From the NCBI GenBank assembly GCA_038199265.1, contig JBBPZD010000096.1, positions 1 through 27,470 on the forward strand: a stretch of 27,470 nucleotides of DNA, given 5' to 3'. Shown here in pieces: positions 1 to 6,696 of this stretch. A model generated the notes under the pieces. That model saw only the letters and a list, made by a program, of their open reading frames with translations, made no database searches and was not told the DNA's origin. How positions within the stretch are numbered: position 1 is the stretch's first letter; each line of letters begins with the position of its first letter. The position numbers and the translations under genes are program-made. This DNA comes from Allobranchiibius sp038199265 (GTDB taxonomy: Bacteria; Actinomycetota; Actinomycetes; Actinomycetales; Dermatophilaceae).

Positions 1-612
1 GCCACCGCGGTCACGCCCGTTGTAGTCCCCACTCGGGATCCCGGCAGCCTCTGCAGCCTGGACGAACTGCTCGGCCGCGACTGTCCGCGGTGCGCGAACC
101 GACACTCCCAACGGGCCGCCCGTCCCGTGGGCATCCTCGTCGATGACCACACCCTCCGGCGGGTCCGGCGGCGCGAGGTCCTCGCTCTTGATGAAGTAGG
201 ACAGCACCTCGTCGTAGGACCAGCCCTTACCGCCGTCATCAGCCCACCCGTCGAAGTCACCAGGGTGCCCACGCACATAGGCCATGTAGTTCATGCCGGA
301 GGAACCGCCGAGCATCTTGCCCCGCGGCACCATCATCCGCCCGTCGGTGAGGCCCTTGCCGGCCCCACCTGGATCCCCGGTGTACATCCAGTCCACCTCA
401 GGATCCAGCTGCAGCGAGGCGACCGCGGCCGGCATCGCTTCATGGGCCGGCGGCGTGCCCCCGGCCTCAATCAGCGCAACGCGCACCGACGGGTCCTCGG
501 AGAGCCGGGCGGCGATGACAGCACCCGCCGATCCACCCCCGACGACGATGACGTCGAACCGGTCTGACTCTGAGGACTCGGGGTTCTCGGACGGGATAGT
601 TGCGTTGCTCAT
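1..612 (-). CDS. GMC family oxidoreductase (choline dehydrogenase-like), N-terminal part, cut by window edge
   Basis: Reading leftwards from an ATG at 612, 204 codons stay open to the window edge, so only the N-terminal part is present. After about 19 polar residues comes a Rossmann FAD-binding motif (DVIVVGGGSAG, residues 20-30), then LIEAGG and the GMC signature GGSSGMNYMAYVRG followed by DFDGWADDGG. These are the FAD-pyrophosphate and isoalloxazine contacts of glucose-methanol-choline oxidoreductases, soluble flavoproteins that oxidise alcohols. The substrate cannot be told from this half. Family members are usually 500-560 aa, so 60-65% is missing. A weak Shine-Dalgarno (GAGAAGTGG) precedes the ATG, and a perfect CRP-like box lies about 45 bp upstream. 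The cyclase gene at 766-1533 lies upstream on the same strand with a 153-bp gap, so the gene probably has its own promoter. Confidence 0.93.
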   Translation of the reverse strand, partial: MSNATIPSENPESSESDRFDVIVVGGGSAGAVIAARLSEDPSVRVALIEAGGTPPAHEAMPAAVASLQLDPEVDWMYTGDPGGAGKGLTDGRMMVPRGKMLGGSSGMNYMAYVRGHPGDFDGWADDGGKGWSYDEVLSYFIKSEDLAPPDPPEGVVIDEDAHGTGGPLGVSVRAPRTVAAEQFVQAAEAAGIPSGDYNGRDRGG

Positions 613-656
613 CGTCGCCACTTCTCATGCTCGGTAGACGGCCCACTCGGGCTCAT

Positions 657-672
657 TGTGATGTCTATCACA
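657..672. promoter_or_regulatory. CRP/GlxR-type operator, TGTGA-N6-TCACA
   Basis: The sequence TGTGATGTCTATCACA is a perfect two-fold symmetric match to the TGTGA-N6-TCACA site bound by CRP-family regulators, including actinobacterial GlxR and Rv3676-type proteins. It lies in the 153-bp gap upstream of the GMC oxidoreductase start (612), with its centre about 52 bp before the ATG. That position suits activation or repression depending on the unmapped start site. The match is seen directly; binding is inferred. Confidence 0.7.
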
Positions 673-765
673 GCCGATTCGTCAGCGCCGGTGGACGACG
701 ACAACCGGTGAGCGGGCGTCGAACCCGAGGGCAGATGGCCGCGACGGCGTGCGTCGCCTAGAACC

Positions 766-1533
766 TCAGCCTCGGTCGACGATCGCGAAGACCCGCGCCG
801 GAAAACCGGAACCTTCCTGCGGTTTGGGCCAGGTCGCCACGACGAGGGCCCCGGTCGGGGGCAACTGGTCGAGTCCGGTGAGCATCTCGATCTGCCACTT
901 GTCGGCAGCCAGGATGTAGGTCTCAGCGACCAGGGAGCCTGCACCCACCACGACCCCAGGGTCGGTGTCGGTCGTTTCGTGGCCGACGGCGGTCACGCCG
1001 CGTTCCTCGACCAGGAAGGTCAACGCCTCGACACCCCAACCGGGATAGTGCGCCACTCCGTCTGCGTCGCAGTTGGCCATCGCCTCACCGTCGGGCCAGC
1101 GGTCGGACCACCCGGTCAGCAGTGCGACGAACGCGCCGACCGGGATCTCTCCGTGCTCGGCCTCGTGCGCCTCGAGGTCTGCAACCGTGACGGTGTGGTC
1201 GGCGTCGGCTGCGACCTGGAGGCGTACGTCGACGACCACCAGCGCAAGGATCATGTCGGTGACCGGCAACTCATCCAGGAAGCGGCCGCCTCGGGCAAAG
1301 TGGGCGGGTGGGTCGACGTGGGTGCCCCATTGCCCGATGTGGGTGAAGCTGTGCGCCAAGAAGCCCGTGCCGACTGAGCCGACCCCCTCATCGAAATGGA
1401 AGAGCGTCTCGCGCTCTTCGTCGGGGAAGGCCGTGTAGTGAGGGATGCCCGGCCCAAAGGAGTGCGTGAGGTCGATCCAATCGCACGAGTGGAGGCGAGC
1501 GAGGACGTCGGCAAGCGGTGCAGGTTTGGCCAT
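766..1533 (-). CDS. Cyclase family protein (kynurenine formamidase-like metal-dependent hydrolase)
   Basis: The 255-aa product carries the hallmark metal-binding segment of the cyclase/KynB superfamily, GTHVDPPAHF, with ligands His72, Asp74 and His78 and a preceding His65. Downstream are LLTGWSDRW and GHETTDTDPG, also typical of the family. Members hydrolyse amide or lactone-like bonds (N-formylkynurenine, isatin and similar compounds); the substrate here is unknown. The frame stays open upstream to 1803, but that extension is Arg-rich and translates the complement of other sequence, so the ATG at 1533 is preferred. There is no Shine-Dalgarno. A -10-like TGTAAT ends 7 nt before the ATG, so the transcript could be leaderless. 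It shares strand with the GMC oxidoreductase and may work in the same catabolic route. Confidence 0.88.
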   Translation of the reverse strand: MAKPAPLADVLARLHSCDWIDLTHSFGPGIPHYTAFPDEERETLFHFDEGVGSVGTGFLAHSFTHIGQWGTHVDPPAHFARGGRFLDELPVTDMILALVVVDVRLQVAADADHTVTVADLEAHEAEHGEIPVGAFVALLTGWSDRWPDGEAMANCDADGVAHYPGWGVEALTFLVEERGVTAVGHETTDTDPGVVVGAGSLVAETYILAADKWQIEMLTGLDQLPPTGALVVATWPKPQEGSGFPARVFAIVDRG

Positions 1534-1698
1534 GGCACAAATTACATCGAGCAGGGCGGTCGCGGTGACGCAGCGCTGGACGAGGCGCGCCTCACCGCCG
1601 CGCCTCAGGCAACCTTGCCGGAATATCGCTGGCGGGCAACCTCTCCGCTGGTCCCCACCAAGACGCCTCCGATCACAGATCCCCGGCCAGTAGAATCG

Positions 1699-2010
1699 CT
1701 GCACTCTGCCCTCGTGCTGGACCGGCGCGCTATCGCGCGCGTGTCGCGAGCGTGGGGTACGACGCCTGCAACTGTTCGGCTCGGCAACCGGGAACAGGTT
1801 CAACTCCCAATCGAGTGACGTCGACTTTCTCGTCGAGTTCGCCCCTGGGGTGCCGGATCCATTCGACGCCTACTTCGGGCTGAAGGAGGATCTCGAGGCC
1901 TTGCTCAATCGCGATGTTGATCTCGTGATGACTGATGCAGTGCGTAACCCGCACTTTGCAGCCTCGGCCCTCGCAGGCGCGCAGGCGCGCAGGAAATCTA
2001 TACGGCCTGA
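1699..2010 (+). pseudogene. Decayed MntA-like minimal nucleotidyltransferase (COG1669 antitoxin type), two frameshifts
   Basis: Pieces of one protein appear in three frames. Frame 1 from about 1699 reads LHSALVLDRRAIAR. From 1742 the reading continues in frame 2 as CRERGVRRLQLFGSATG, then SSDVDFLVEF and LLNRDVDLVMTDAVRNPHF. After 1988 the expected C-terminus QEIYTA and its stop (2008-2010) are in another frame. The G-S-x(n)-D-x-D core of the nucleotidyltransferase fold is intact. A net one-base shift near 1741 separates the first two parts. The second break coincides with an 8-bp tandem duplication (gcaggcgc at 1973-1980 and 1981-1988); deleting one copy restores the C-terminus. No start codon survives in the first frame except CTG or internal GTG. 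Intact relatives are MntA antitoxins that AMPylate HEPN toxins, but no HEPN gene lies alongside. Confidence 0.8.
1973..1993. repeat. 8-bp tandem duplication, gcaggcgc x2 plus partial third copy
   Basis: Two perfect copies of gcaggcgc (1973-1980, 1981-1988) are followed by gcagg. The duplication changes the reading frame at the end of the nucleotidyltransferase remnant. It is the signature of replication slippage and explains the lost C-terminal frame. Confidence 0.85.
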
Positions 2011-2044
2011 GTCGGCTGCGTCACTCTGCGATCAGAACCCGCCA

Positions 2045-2782
2045 CTACTCCAAGTGCCGTAGGTAACGCTTTGGCGCATCGCAGAAACTGCGGTAATGCG
2101 ATAGCAACTCCAATTCATCCCAGGCGCACTCGTGGTAACCGTCGTCGTCCAGCTCCAGCAACGTCGCGCCGGGTAGGGCCGCGATGATGGGCGAGTGCGT
2201 CGCGATGAGCACCTGCACGCCGTCGTTCGTGAGCTTGCTCATCAGCTCACCGACGAGCCGCAACTGCGCTGTGAAGGACAGCCCCGCTTCGGGCTCATCG
2301 AGCACGTAGAAGCCCTTCCCGCGAAAGCGGGTCGTCTCGAACAATGTGCTGAACGCTTCGCCGTGGCTGAGCGGGTGGAACTCCGGATCCTTGGTGCGAG
2401 CAGGGTCGCGCGTACTGTCCAGGAAAGTGAACAGGCCGTGCATCGTCTCGGCCCGCACGAAGTACCCCCACCGCGAGGCGCCCGGCCCACGGACCACCCG
2501 CAGCCACTCGTGCAGCCTCGACTCGCTCGTCCACGTCGTGTGGGTGGCGCCGGTCGAACCGCCCTCGCCGTTCATCCCGTACGCCATGGCGATCGCTTCG
2601 GCCATAGTGGATTTGCCGGTGCCGTTCTCGCCCACCAGCACGGTCGCCCGGGAGAGGTCGAGCCCGTCGGCAAGGAGCTTTCGGACGGGCGCGAGTTCGG
2701 TTGCCCAACTCGGCTCGATGACAGCGCCTGGTCGTGCCTCGATGCGCCGCACCGGCGTCGGCGCGAGCCACCCGTCACCCAT
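2045..2782 (-). CDS. AAA/ABC-type ATP-binding protein (small OLD/RecF-like predicted ATPase)
   Basis: The 245-aa soluble protein has every core motif of an ABC-type ATPase: Walker A GENGTGKST (residues 51-59), a signature-like LSHGE (138-142), Walker B FYVLDEPEAGLS (Asp162, Glu163) and the switch histidine in ATHSP (His206). It lacks a membrane or substrate-binding domain and a long coiled coil, so it resembles stand-alone predicted ATPases of the AAA_21/COG3910 type rather than an ABC transporter subunit. Its partner and role are unknown. It starts with an ATG at 2782, 59 bp after the osmC stop, and ends 34 bp from the broken nucleotidyltransferase. A GC-rich stem-loop at 2806-2823 separates it from osmC. 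Confidence 0.87.
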   Translation of the reverse strand: MGDGWLAPTPVRRIEARPGAVIEPSWATELAPVRKLLADGLDLSRATVLVGENGTGKSTMAEAIAMAYGMNGEGGSTGATHTTWTSESRLHEWLRVVRGPGASRWGYFVRAETMHGLFTFLDSTRDPARTKDPEFHPLSHGEAFSTLFETTRFRGKGFYVLDEPEAGLSFTAQLRLVGELMSKLTNDGVQVLIATHSPIIAALPGATLLELDDDGYHECAWDELELLSHYRSFCDAPKRYLRHLE

Positions 2783-2805
2783 CCGCGCAGACTACGAGGT
2801 CAGGC

Positions 2806-2823
2806 CCGCGTCGGGGCGCCGAC
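2806..2823 (-). terminator. Candidate stem-loop terminator after osmC
   Basis: GCGTCGG (2806-2812) and CCGACGC (2817-2823) form a perfect 7-bp GC stem with a 4-nt loop, 18 bp beyond the osmC stop codon in the direction of osmC transcription. No U-tract follows, as is common in high-GC actinobacteria. It could attenuate read-through into the ATPase gene. Confidence 0.4.
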
Positions 2824-2841
2824 GCCCGCGTGGCCGCAGAC

Positions 2842-3321
2842 TCAGACTGCCTGCAACACCGGTAGCGCTGCGCTGTTCCAGACGTTGTCGAAGTCCAGCC
2901 CACTGCGCTTGAACAGCTGCGTGACGGGGCACCGACGTTCGGTTTCGCTGACCAGTCGCTCGAACGCGGCCTCGTCAGCGTCGGTCTCGATGGTCGCGCG
3001 CACGCTCACCTTCTCGAAGTTCGCGTTCCCGTCGGCGCCCCCGACCAACACAGAGGTGTCCAGATCGCCGACGACCTCGAACGCCCACTCGCCCAGGGTG
3101 ATGCCGAGCTCTTTGGCGACCAGGGACGCGGTGACCTGATTGCACGAGCTGAGCGCGGCAAGCGCGTAGAACAGCGGGCTGGGTGCTTCGTCCTTGCCCC
3201 CGAAAGCCGGGTAGGCGTCGGTGCTGAACTGGTGGCCACCCGCCTGAACGAACTGGGCAACACCGCTGCCTGAGGCGACGAGGGCGAACGGCACGACGGT
3301 GGACTTGGGCGCAATCGACAT
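2842..3321 (-). CDS. OsmC family peroxiredoxin-like protein
   Basis: The 159-aa protein matches the OsmC/Ohr fold in length and in its two conserved cysteines: Cys60 in ALSSCNQVTASLVAKELGI and Cys131 in ERRCPVTQLF. In this family the two thiols reduce organic hydroperoxides in the cytoplasm. A clear Shine-Dalgarno (TAGGAG, about 8 nt upstream) supports the ATG at 3321. The gene has its own promoter (TTGACT-N18-TATAGT at 3495-3466, minus) with an AT-rich imperfect inverted repeat overlapping it, so repression by a MarR/OhrR- or TetR-like factor is plausible. The predicted leader is about 135 nt. It follows lutC on the same strand with a 200-bp gap, so it is not part of the lut operon. A narrower assignment between OsmC, Ohr and YhfA-like groups is not secure. 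Confidence 0.9.
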   Translation of the reverse strand: MSIAPKSTVVPFALVASGSGVAQFVQAGGHQFSTDAYPAFGGKDEAPSPLFYALAALSSCNQVTASLVAKELGITLGEWAFEVVGDLDTSVLVGGADGNANFEKVSVRATIETDADEAAFERLVSETERRCPVTQLFKRSGLDFDNVWNSAALPVLQAV

Positions 3322-3465
3322 GAGCGACTCCTAGAAGAGATCGACGGGTGAAGCGTGCTTGCGTGAACGGTGTTCACGCCGGGTCGTCACCTGGAGCACC
3401 CCACCACTGCGGAGGGTTGCCGCCCAGCAAGCCAGGGCTTGTCGCTGGGTCTCATGACCGAGAGA

Positions 3466-3495
3466 ACTATAACCAAATGTTTGAATATCAGTCAA
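3466..3495 (-). promoter_or_regulatory. osmC promoter, TTGACT-N18-TATAGT
   Basis: On the minus strand TTGACT (3495-3490) and TATAGT (3471-3466) are spaced by 18 nt, a near-consensus sigma-70/SigA promoter and one of the clearest in the window. It fires towards the OsmC-family gene and sits in an AT-rich island within GC-rich DNA. Confidence 0.65.
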
Positions 3496-3501
3496 TATTT
3501 G
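3474..3501. promoter_or_regulatory. Imperfect inverted repeat overlapping the osmC promoter
   Basis: CAAATGTTTGA (3474-3484) is mirrored by TCAATATTTG (3492-3501), with a one-base bulge and ATATCAG between. The repeat covers the -35 box and most of the spacer of the osmC promoter, where a repressor would exclude RNA polymerase. AT-rich dyads like this are typical of MarR/OhrR and TetR operators; no such regulator is encoded in the window. Confidence 0.5.
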
Positions 3502-3521
3502 TCCGACTAACTGGCCGGCGC

Positions 3522-4124
3522 TCAGCCCACCACGATCACGTGCAGGACGCGCGGCCCGTGCACACCTTCGACGCGTTGCAGCTCGATGTCGCTGGTAGCC
3601 GACGGCCCGCTGATCCACGTGGTCGGTCGGGACGGGTCGAGGCGCGCAACGCCGTCCGGTACGTCGGACAAAACCTGCTCGGCCCGCACAACGCACACGT
3701 GCAGGTCTGGCACCAGGGTCAGCGCGCGACGGCCCTCCCCCGGGCCGTGCGACAACACGATGGTGCCGGTGGTCGCGATACCGACGGTGCACGAGGTCAG
3801 CACGGCGTCGAGGCCGTCGAGCTCGAGGGCAGTGAGCCCGTCGTCACGCACAGAGCCCGGCACCGCCCAGCCGAACCCGGTAGGAACCACCACCCGGGCA
3901 CCGTCCGGCAGTGCGTCGGCGATGCGGTCCTGCACCTCATCCGGCGTACACCGCACCACCACGGCGCGGTAGTCCTCGACCCGCTCGACGAACAGGTCGA
4001 CCATCGCCGAGGCATCGACCGGCGCTGCATCTCGGTAGCTGCGGGGAACGGTCACCGGTGACGTGTCCGCGTCGGCGAGCGCGCGGCGCACCCCGGCCAG
4101 GATCGCTTCGCGCGCCTCACTCAT
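3522..4124 (-). CDS. lutC: LutC/LUD-domain protein of L-lactate utilisation
   Basis: The 200-aa protein is of the LutC (LUD/DUF162) family, the third component of the iron-sulphur L-lactate oxidising complex LutABC. Recognisable segments are MSEAREAILAGVRRAL at the start, VVVPTGFGWAVPG, the central TSCTVGIATTGTIVLSHGPGEGR (glycine/threonine-rich ligand-binding region) and LVPDLHVCVVRAEQV. Its ATG overlaps the lutB stop by four bases (ATGA, 4121-4124), so translation is coupled. It is the last gene of the lut operon. Lactate oxidation to pyruvate is the known role of the family; actual substrate use in this organism is inferred from the complete lutABC set. Confidence 0.93.
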   Translation of the reverse strand: MSEAREAILAGVRRALADADTSPVTVPRSYRDAAPVDASAMVDLFVERVEDYRAVVVRCTPDEVQDRIADALPDGARVVVPTGFGWAVPGSVRDDGLTALELDGLDAVLTSCTVGIATTGTIVLSHGPGEGRRALTLVPDLHVCVVRAEQVLSDVPDGVARLDPSRPTTWISGPSATSDIELQRVEGVHGPRVLHVIVVG

Positions 4125-5632
4125 CGCGGCTCCCGCTCTTCATCGCGACCTCCGTCGGTGCGCTTCCACCAGGCCCGGAACGACTCGGCGGGCGGCTGCG
4201 GCATGTCGCGGGCGTTCGTCCATGCTGCCCCGGGCCCCGGGAGCCGGCCGAGCATCCGGCGACCACCGGGCAGAGTCCTCCGGCCGGCACGCCCGAGCAA
4301 CCGCCCTGCCAGACCGGACGCCCTCTCGGCGAGGCCCAACCGCGCGCTCGATCCGAAGGCGATCCCGGTCGCTTTCATGGCCGCTGCCTCCGGCTTCGGG
4401 ACCCCACCCCGGTGGGCGTCGACCACCTGGGCACGTAGATCGACCAGCACCGACGGGATGTCGATCCGCACCGGACACGCTTCGAAGCAGGCACCGCAGA
4501 GCGACGAGGCAAAGGGCAGCGAGTCCGTCTGCTCATCGACTCCGACGCCCTTGAGCAACGGGTTCAGGATCGCCCCGATCGGCCCGGGGTAGACCGAGCC
4601 GTAGGCGTGCCCGCCGGTGCGCTCGTAGACCGGGCACACGTTCAGGCACGCCGAGCAGCGGATGCACCGCAGTGCCTGCCGCCCGACGTCATCGGCGAGG
4701 GCCCGCGTCCGGCCGTTGTCGAGCAGGACGACGTGCACCTCTTGCGGACCGTCGGGCTGCCCGTCGGCGTCCGTACTCACCCCTGACCAAGTCGAGGTGT
4801 AGGGATTCATCCGCTCACCGGTGGAGGACCGTGGCAACAGCTGCAGGAAGACGTCCAGGTCGGACCAGGTCGGCACCACCTTCTCTATCCCTACGACGGA
4901 GATGAGCACCTCCGGGAGGGTCAGGCACATCCGCCCGTTGCCCTCGGACTCCACCACGACCAGCGTGCCGGAGTCGGCGATGGCGAAGTTGGCGCCGGAG
5001 ACGCCGACCTTCGCACGCAGGAACTTCTCCCTCAGGTGCAGGCGGGCGGCCTCGGCCAGTCTCGCCGGGTCATCGGACAGATCCTTCGGTGCGGCCCGCC
5101 CGGCAGCCGCCATGTGCTGCAGGAAGATCTCCCGGATCTCTGCACGGTTGCGGTGGATCGCGGGTACCAGGATGTGGCTCGGCAGGTCATCGCCCAGCTG
5201 CACGATCAGCTCGGCGAGGTCGGTCTCCCACGCGGTGATCCCCTCGGCCAGCAGGTGCTCGTTGAGGTCGATCTCCGCAGTCGCCATCGACTTCACCTTG
5301 ACGATCTCGTCAACGCCGTGCTTTTTCGCAACGGCTGCGACGACGGCGCTGGCCTCGGCCGCGTCGCGCGCCCAATGCACCGTGGCACCGGCTGCGGTCA
5401 GGGATTCCTCGAGCCGCAGCAGATGCTCGTCGAGATGCAGCAGGGTGTTGTCCTTGATGGCGGCGCCAGCCAGCCGCAGCTGCTCCCAGTCATCGACCTC
5501 CGCGACCACCTCGAGCCGCTTGGCCCGGATCGTCGCGGTGGCGTGGGCCATGTTGGTGCGCAACTGGGTGTCTGCCAAGGCGGCGCGGGCCGCCTCGGGA
5601 AACGCCGGCATCCCGACGAATGTCGCAGTCAT
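4121..5632 (-). CDS. lutB: LutB iron-sulphur protein of L-lactate utilisation
   Basis: The 503-aa protein has a LUD domain in its N-terminal two-thirds (VKVKSMATAEIDLNEHL near residue 115; FAIADSGTLVVVESEGNGR near 216) and then a double-cluster ferredoxin-like region. Cluster one is CIRCSACLNVCP (Cys323, 326, 329, 333). Cluster two is CGACFEACP (Cys379, 382, 386). This is the LutB/LldF/YkgF arrangement, in which the protein passes electrons between LutC and LutA during lactate oxidation. Length matches the family (about 470-510 aa). The lutA stop lies 40 bp upstream and the lutC start overlaps its stop. The C-terminal ~90 residues are Arg/Gly-rich and less conserved. Confidence 0.95.
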   Translation of the reverse strand: MTATFVGMPAFPEAARAALADTQLRTNMAHATATIRAKRLEVVAEVDDWEQLRLAGAAIKDNTLLHLDEHLLRLEESLTAAGATVHWARDAAEASAVVAAVAKKHGVDEIVKVKSMATAEIDLNEHLLAEGITAWETDLAELIVQLGDDLPSHILVPAIHRNRAEIREIFLQHMAAAGRAAPKDLSDDPARLAEAARLHLREKFLRAKVGVSGANFAIADSGTLVVVESEGNGRMCLTLPEVLISVVGIEKVVPTWSDLDVFLQLLPRSSTGERMNPYTSTWSGVSTDADGQPDGPQEVHVVLLDNGRTRALADDVGRQALRCIRCSACLNVCPVYERTGGHAYGSVYPGPIGAILNPLLKGVGVDEQTDSLPFASSLCGACFEACPVRIDIPSVLVDLRAQVVDAHRGGVPKPEAAAMKATGIAFGSSARLGLAERASGLAGRLLGRAGRRTLPGGRRMLGRLPGPGAAWTNARDMPQPPAESFRAWWKRTDGGRDEEREPR

Positions 5633-5672
5633 CGATTCCTCCGCACTCGTGTGCTGCGAGCCGGGCCCCGCA

Positions 5673-6422
5673 TCATCGGTTGCCTGCGGCGTCTGCCTCG
5701 GCGGACGCCAGGATCTCGGCCAGGTGCATCACGCGGACGCCGGACTGCTGGCGCGAGAGCAGGCCGCCGACATGCATCAGACACGAGTTGTCGCCGGCCA
5801 CCAGCACCTCGGCCCCGGTCTCCCTGACATGCCGGGCTTTGTCCGATCCCATCGCAACCGACGTGTCGGCGTTCTTCACAGCGAAGGTTCCGCCGAAACC
5901 GCAGCACTCCTCCGCCTGAGGCAGGTCCACCAACTGCAGTCCGCGGACGGCCCGCAGCAGCCGGGTCGGACGATCACCGACGCCGAGCATCCGCAGTGAG
6001 TGACACGTCGGGTGATAGGTCACCCGGTGGGGGAAGTAGGCACCCACGTCCTCCACTCCCAGCACGTCGACCAGGAACTCCGAGAGCTCGTAGACCTTCG
6101 GCGACGTTGCGGCCACCGCATCGACGAGGGCCGGATCCCCGGAGCGGCGCGCCACGATCTCGTGCTGATGCCGCGCCGAACCTGCGCAGGACCCGGACGG
6201 AGTCACTACCGCGTCGTACCCCTCGAACGCGGAGACGAAAGCGCGGACGGCGGGGACTGCCTCGTCCAGGTAACCGGTGTTCACCATCGGTTGCGCGCAA
6301 CAGGTCTGACCGGCCGGGAACTCCACGTCGACACCGAGCCGCCGCAGCAACCGCACGACCGCTTTACCGGTGTCCGGGAACATCGCATCGTTGAGGCACG
6401 TGACCATCAGGGCAACTTTCAC
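5673..6422 (-). CDS. lutA: LutA Fe-S oxidoreductase (two CCG domains) of L-lactate utilisation
   Basis: The 249-aa protein contains the two cysteine-rich CCG domains of LutA/YkgE/GlpC-like proteins: GQTCCAQP (Cys41-42) with Cys9 and Cys79, and EECCGFGGTF (Cys173-174) with Cys140 and Cys214. These bind an unusual iron-sulphur cluster and accept electrons from the LutB/LutC subunits. The start is a GTG at 6422, matching the family N-terminus MKVALxVTC. An AGGAG lies 11 nt before it. A nearer ATG at 6430 opens only a three-codon frame whose TGA overlaps this GTG. It is the first gene of lutABC and is divergent from gcl. No lutR-type regulator gene is adjacent. Confidence 0.95.
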   Translation of the reverse strand: MKVALMVTCLNDAMFPDTGKAVVRLLRRLGVDVEFPAGQTCCAQPMVNTGYLDEAVPAVRAFVSAFEGYDAVVTPSGSCAGSARHQHEIVARRSGDPALVDAVAATSPKVYELSEFLVDVLGVEDVGAYFPHRVTYHPTCHSLRMLGVGDRPTRLLRAVRGLQLVDLPQAEECCGFGGTFAVKNADTSVAMGSDKARHVRETGAEVLVAGDNSCLMHVGGLLSRQQSGVRVMHLAEILASAEADAAGNR

Positions 6423-6539
6423 GACGCCATGTTCTCCTCTGTCGTTTCATTGACACCGTACGCGACCGACCGGTGCGAGGGGTGGGCGTGCACCTGCGGA
6501 CACGGCGAGGACACTGTGACCGGCCTGGCCGGCACGGGG

Positions 6540-6568
6540 TTTACGCGACCCCCAGCAGTCGCTATATT
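6540..6568 (+). promoter_or_regulatory. gcl promoter, TTTACG-N17-TATATT
   Basis: TTTACG (6540-6545) and TATATT (6563-6568) are spaced by exactly 17 nt, a good SigA-type promoter directed at gcl. Transcription would begin near 6575, inside or just before the operator, leaving a leader of about 120 nt. Confidence 0.55.
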
Positions 6569-6576
6569 CGAGAGCG

Positions 6577-6589
6577 GAAAACTATTTTC
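6577..6589. promoter_or_regulatory. AllR/IclR-like operator, GAAAA-CTA-TTTTC
   Basis: GAAAA (6577-6581) and TTTTC (6585-6589) are perfect inverted arms around CTA; the context reads GGAAAACTATTTTCG. IclR-family regulators of glyoxylate and allantoin metabolism (AllR, IclR) bind palindromes of the form GGAAA-N3-TTTCC, and gcl is a classic AllR target in enterobacteria. The site overlaps the predicted transcription start, as expected for repression relieved by glyoxylate or allantoin metabolites. The regulator is not in this window. Confidence 0.55.
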
Positions 6590-6696
6590 GCCTGGCGGAA
6601 ACTGGCCGTCCTCTCAGCGGTGCGCGCCAACGGTGGCGGCGGGCTCGACCACTCTGCTCTGCTTAAGGGCGTTGAACTACTTTCTGGAGGTTCGAA

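Larger units (their letters stand above)
6423..6696. other. Divergent intergenic region between lutA and gcl
   Basis: This 274-bp region drives lutA leftwards and gcl rightwards. The gcl side is clear: a promoter at 6540-6568, an AllR/IclR-like operator at 6577-6589 and a Shine-Dalgarno (CTGGAGG) before 6697. A 13-bp GC palindrome CCGGCCTGGCCGG sits at 6520-6532, between the two divergent units. I cannot define a lutA promoter with confidence. Confidence 0.6.

Noticed and set aside
2195..3139. 314-codon plus-strand frame opposite the ATPase and OsmC genes
   Set aside because: Crosses two well-supported genes on the other strand, with low-complexity Arg/Pro composition and no motif.
4821..5999. 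392-codon plus-strand frame opposite lutB and lutA
   Set aside because: Ser/Arg/Ala-rich shadow of two confirmed Fe-S protein genes.
6520..6532. CCGGCCTGGCCGG palindrome between lutA and gcl as a LutR/FadR operator
   Set aside because: Such GC palindromes are expected often in DNA of this composition and it does not match a GntR-type consensus; kept only as a note in the intergenic entry.
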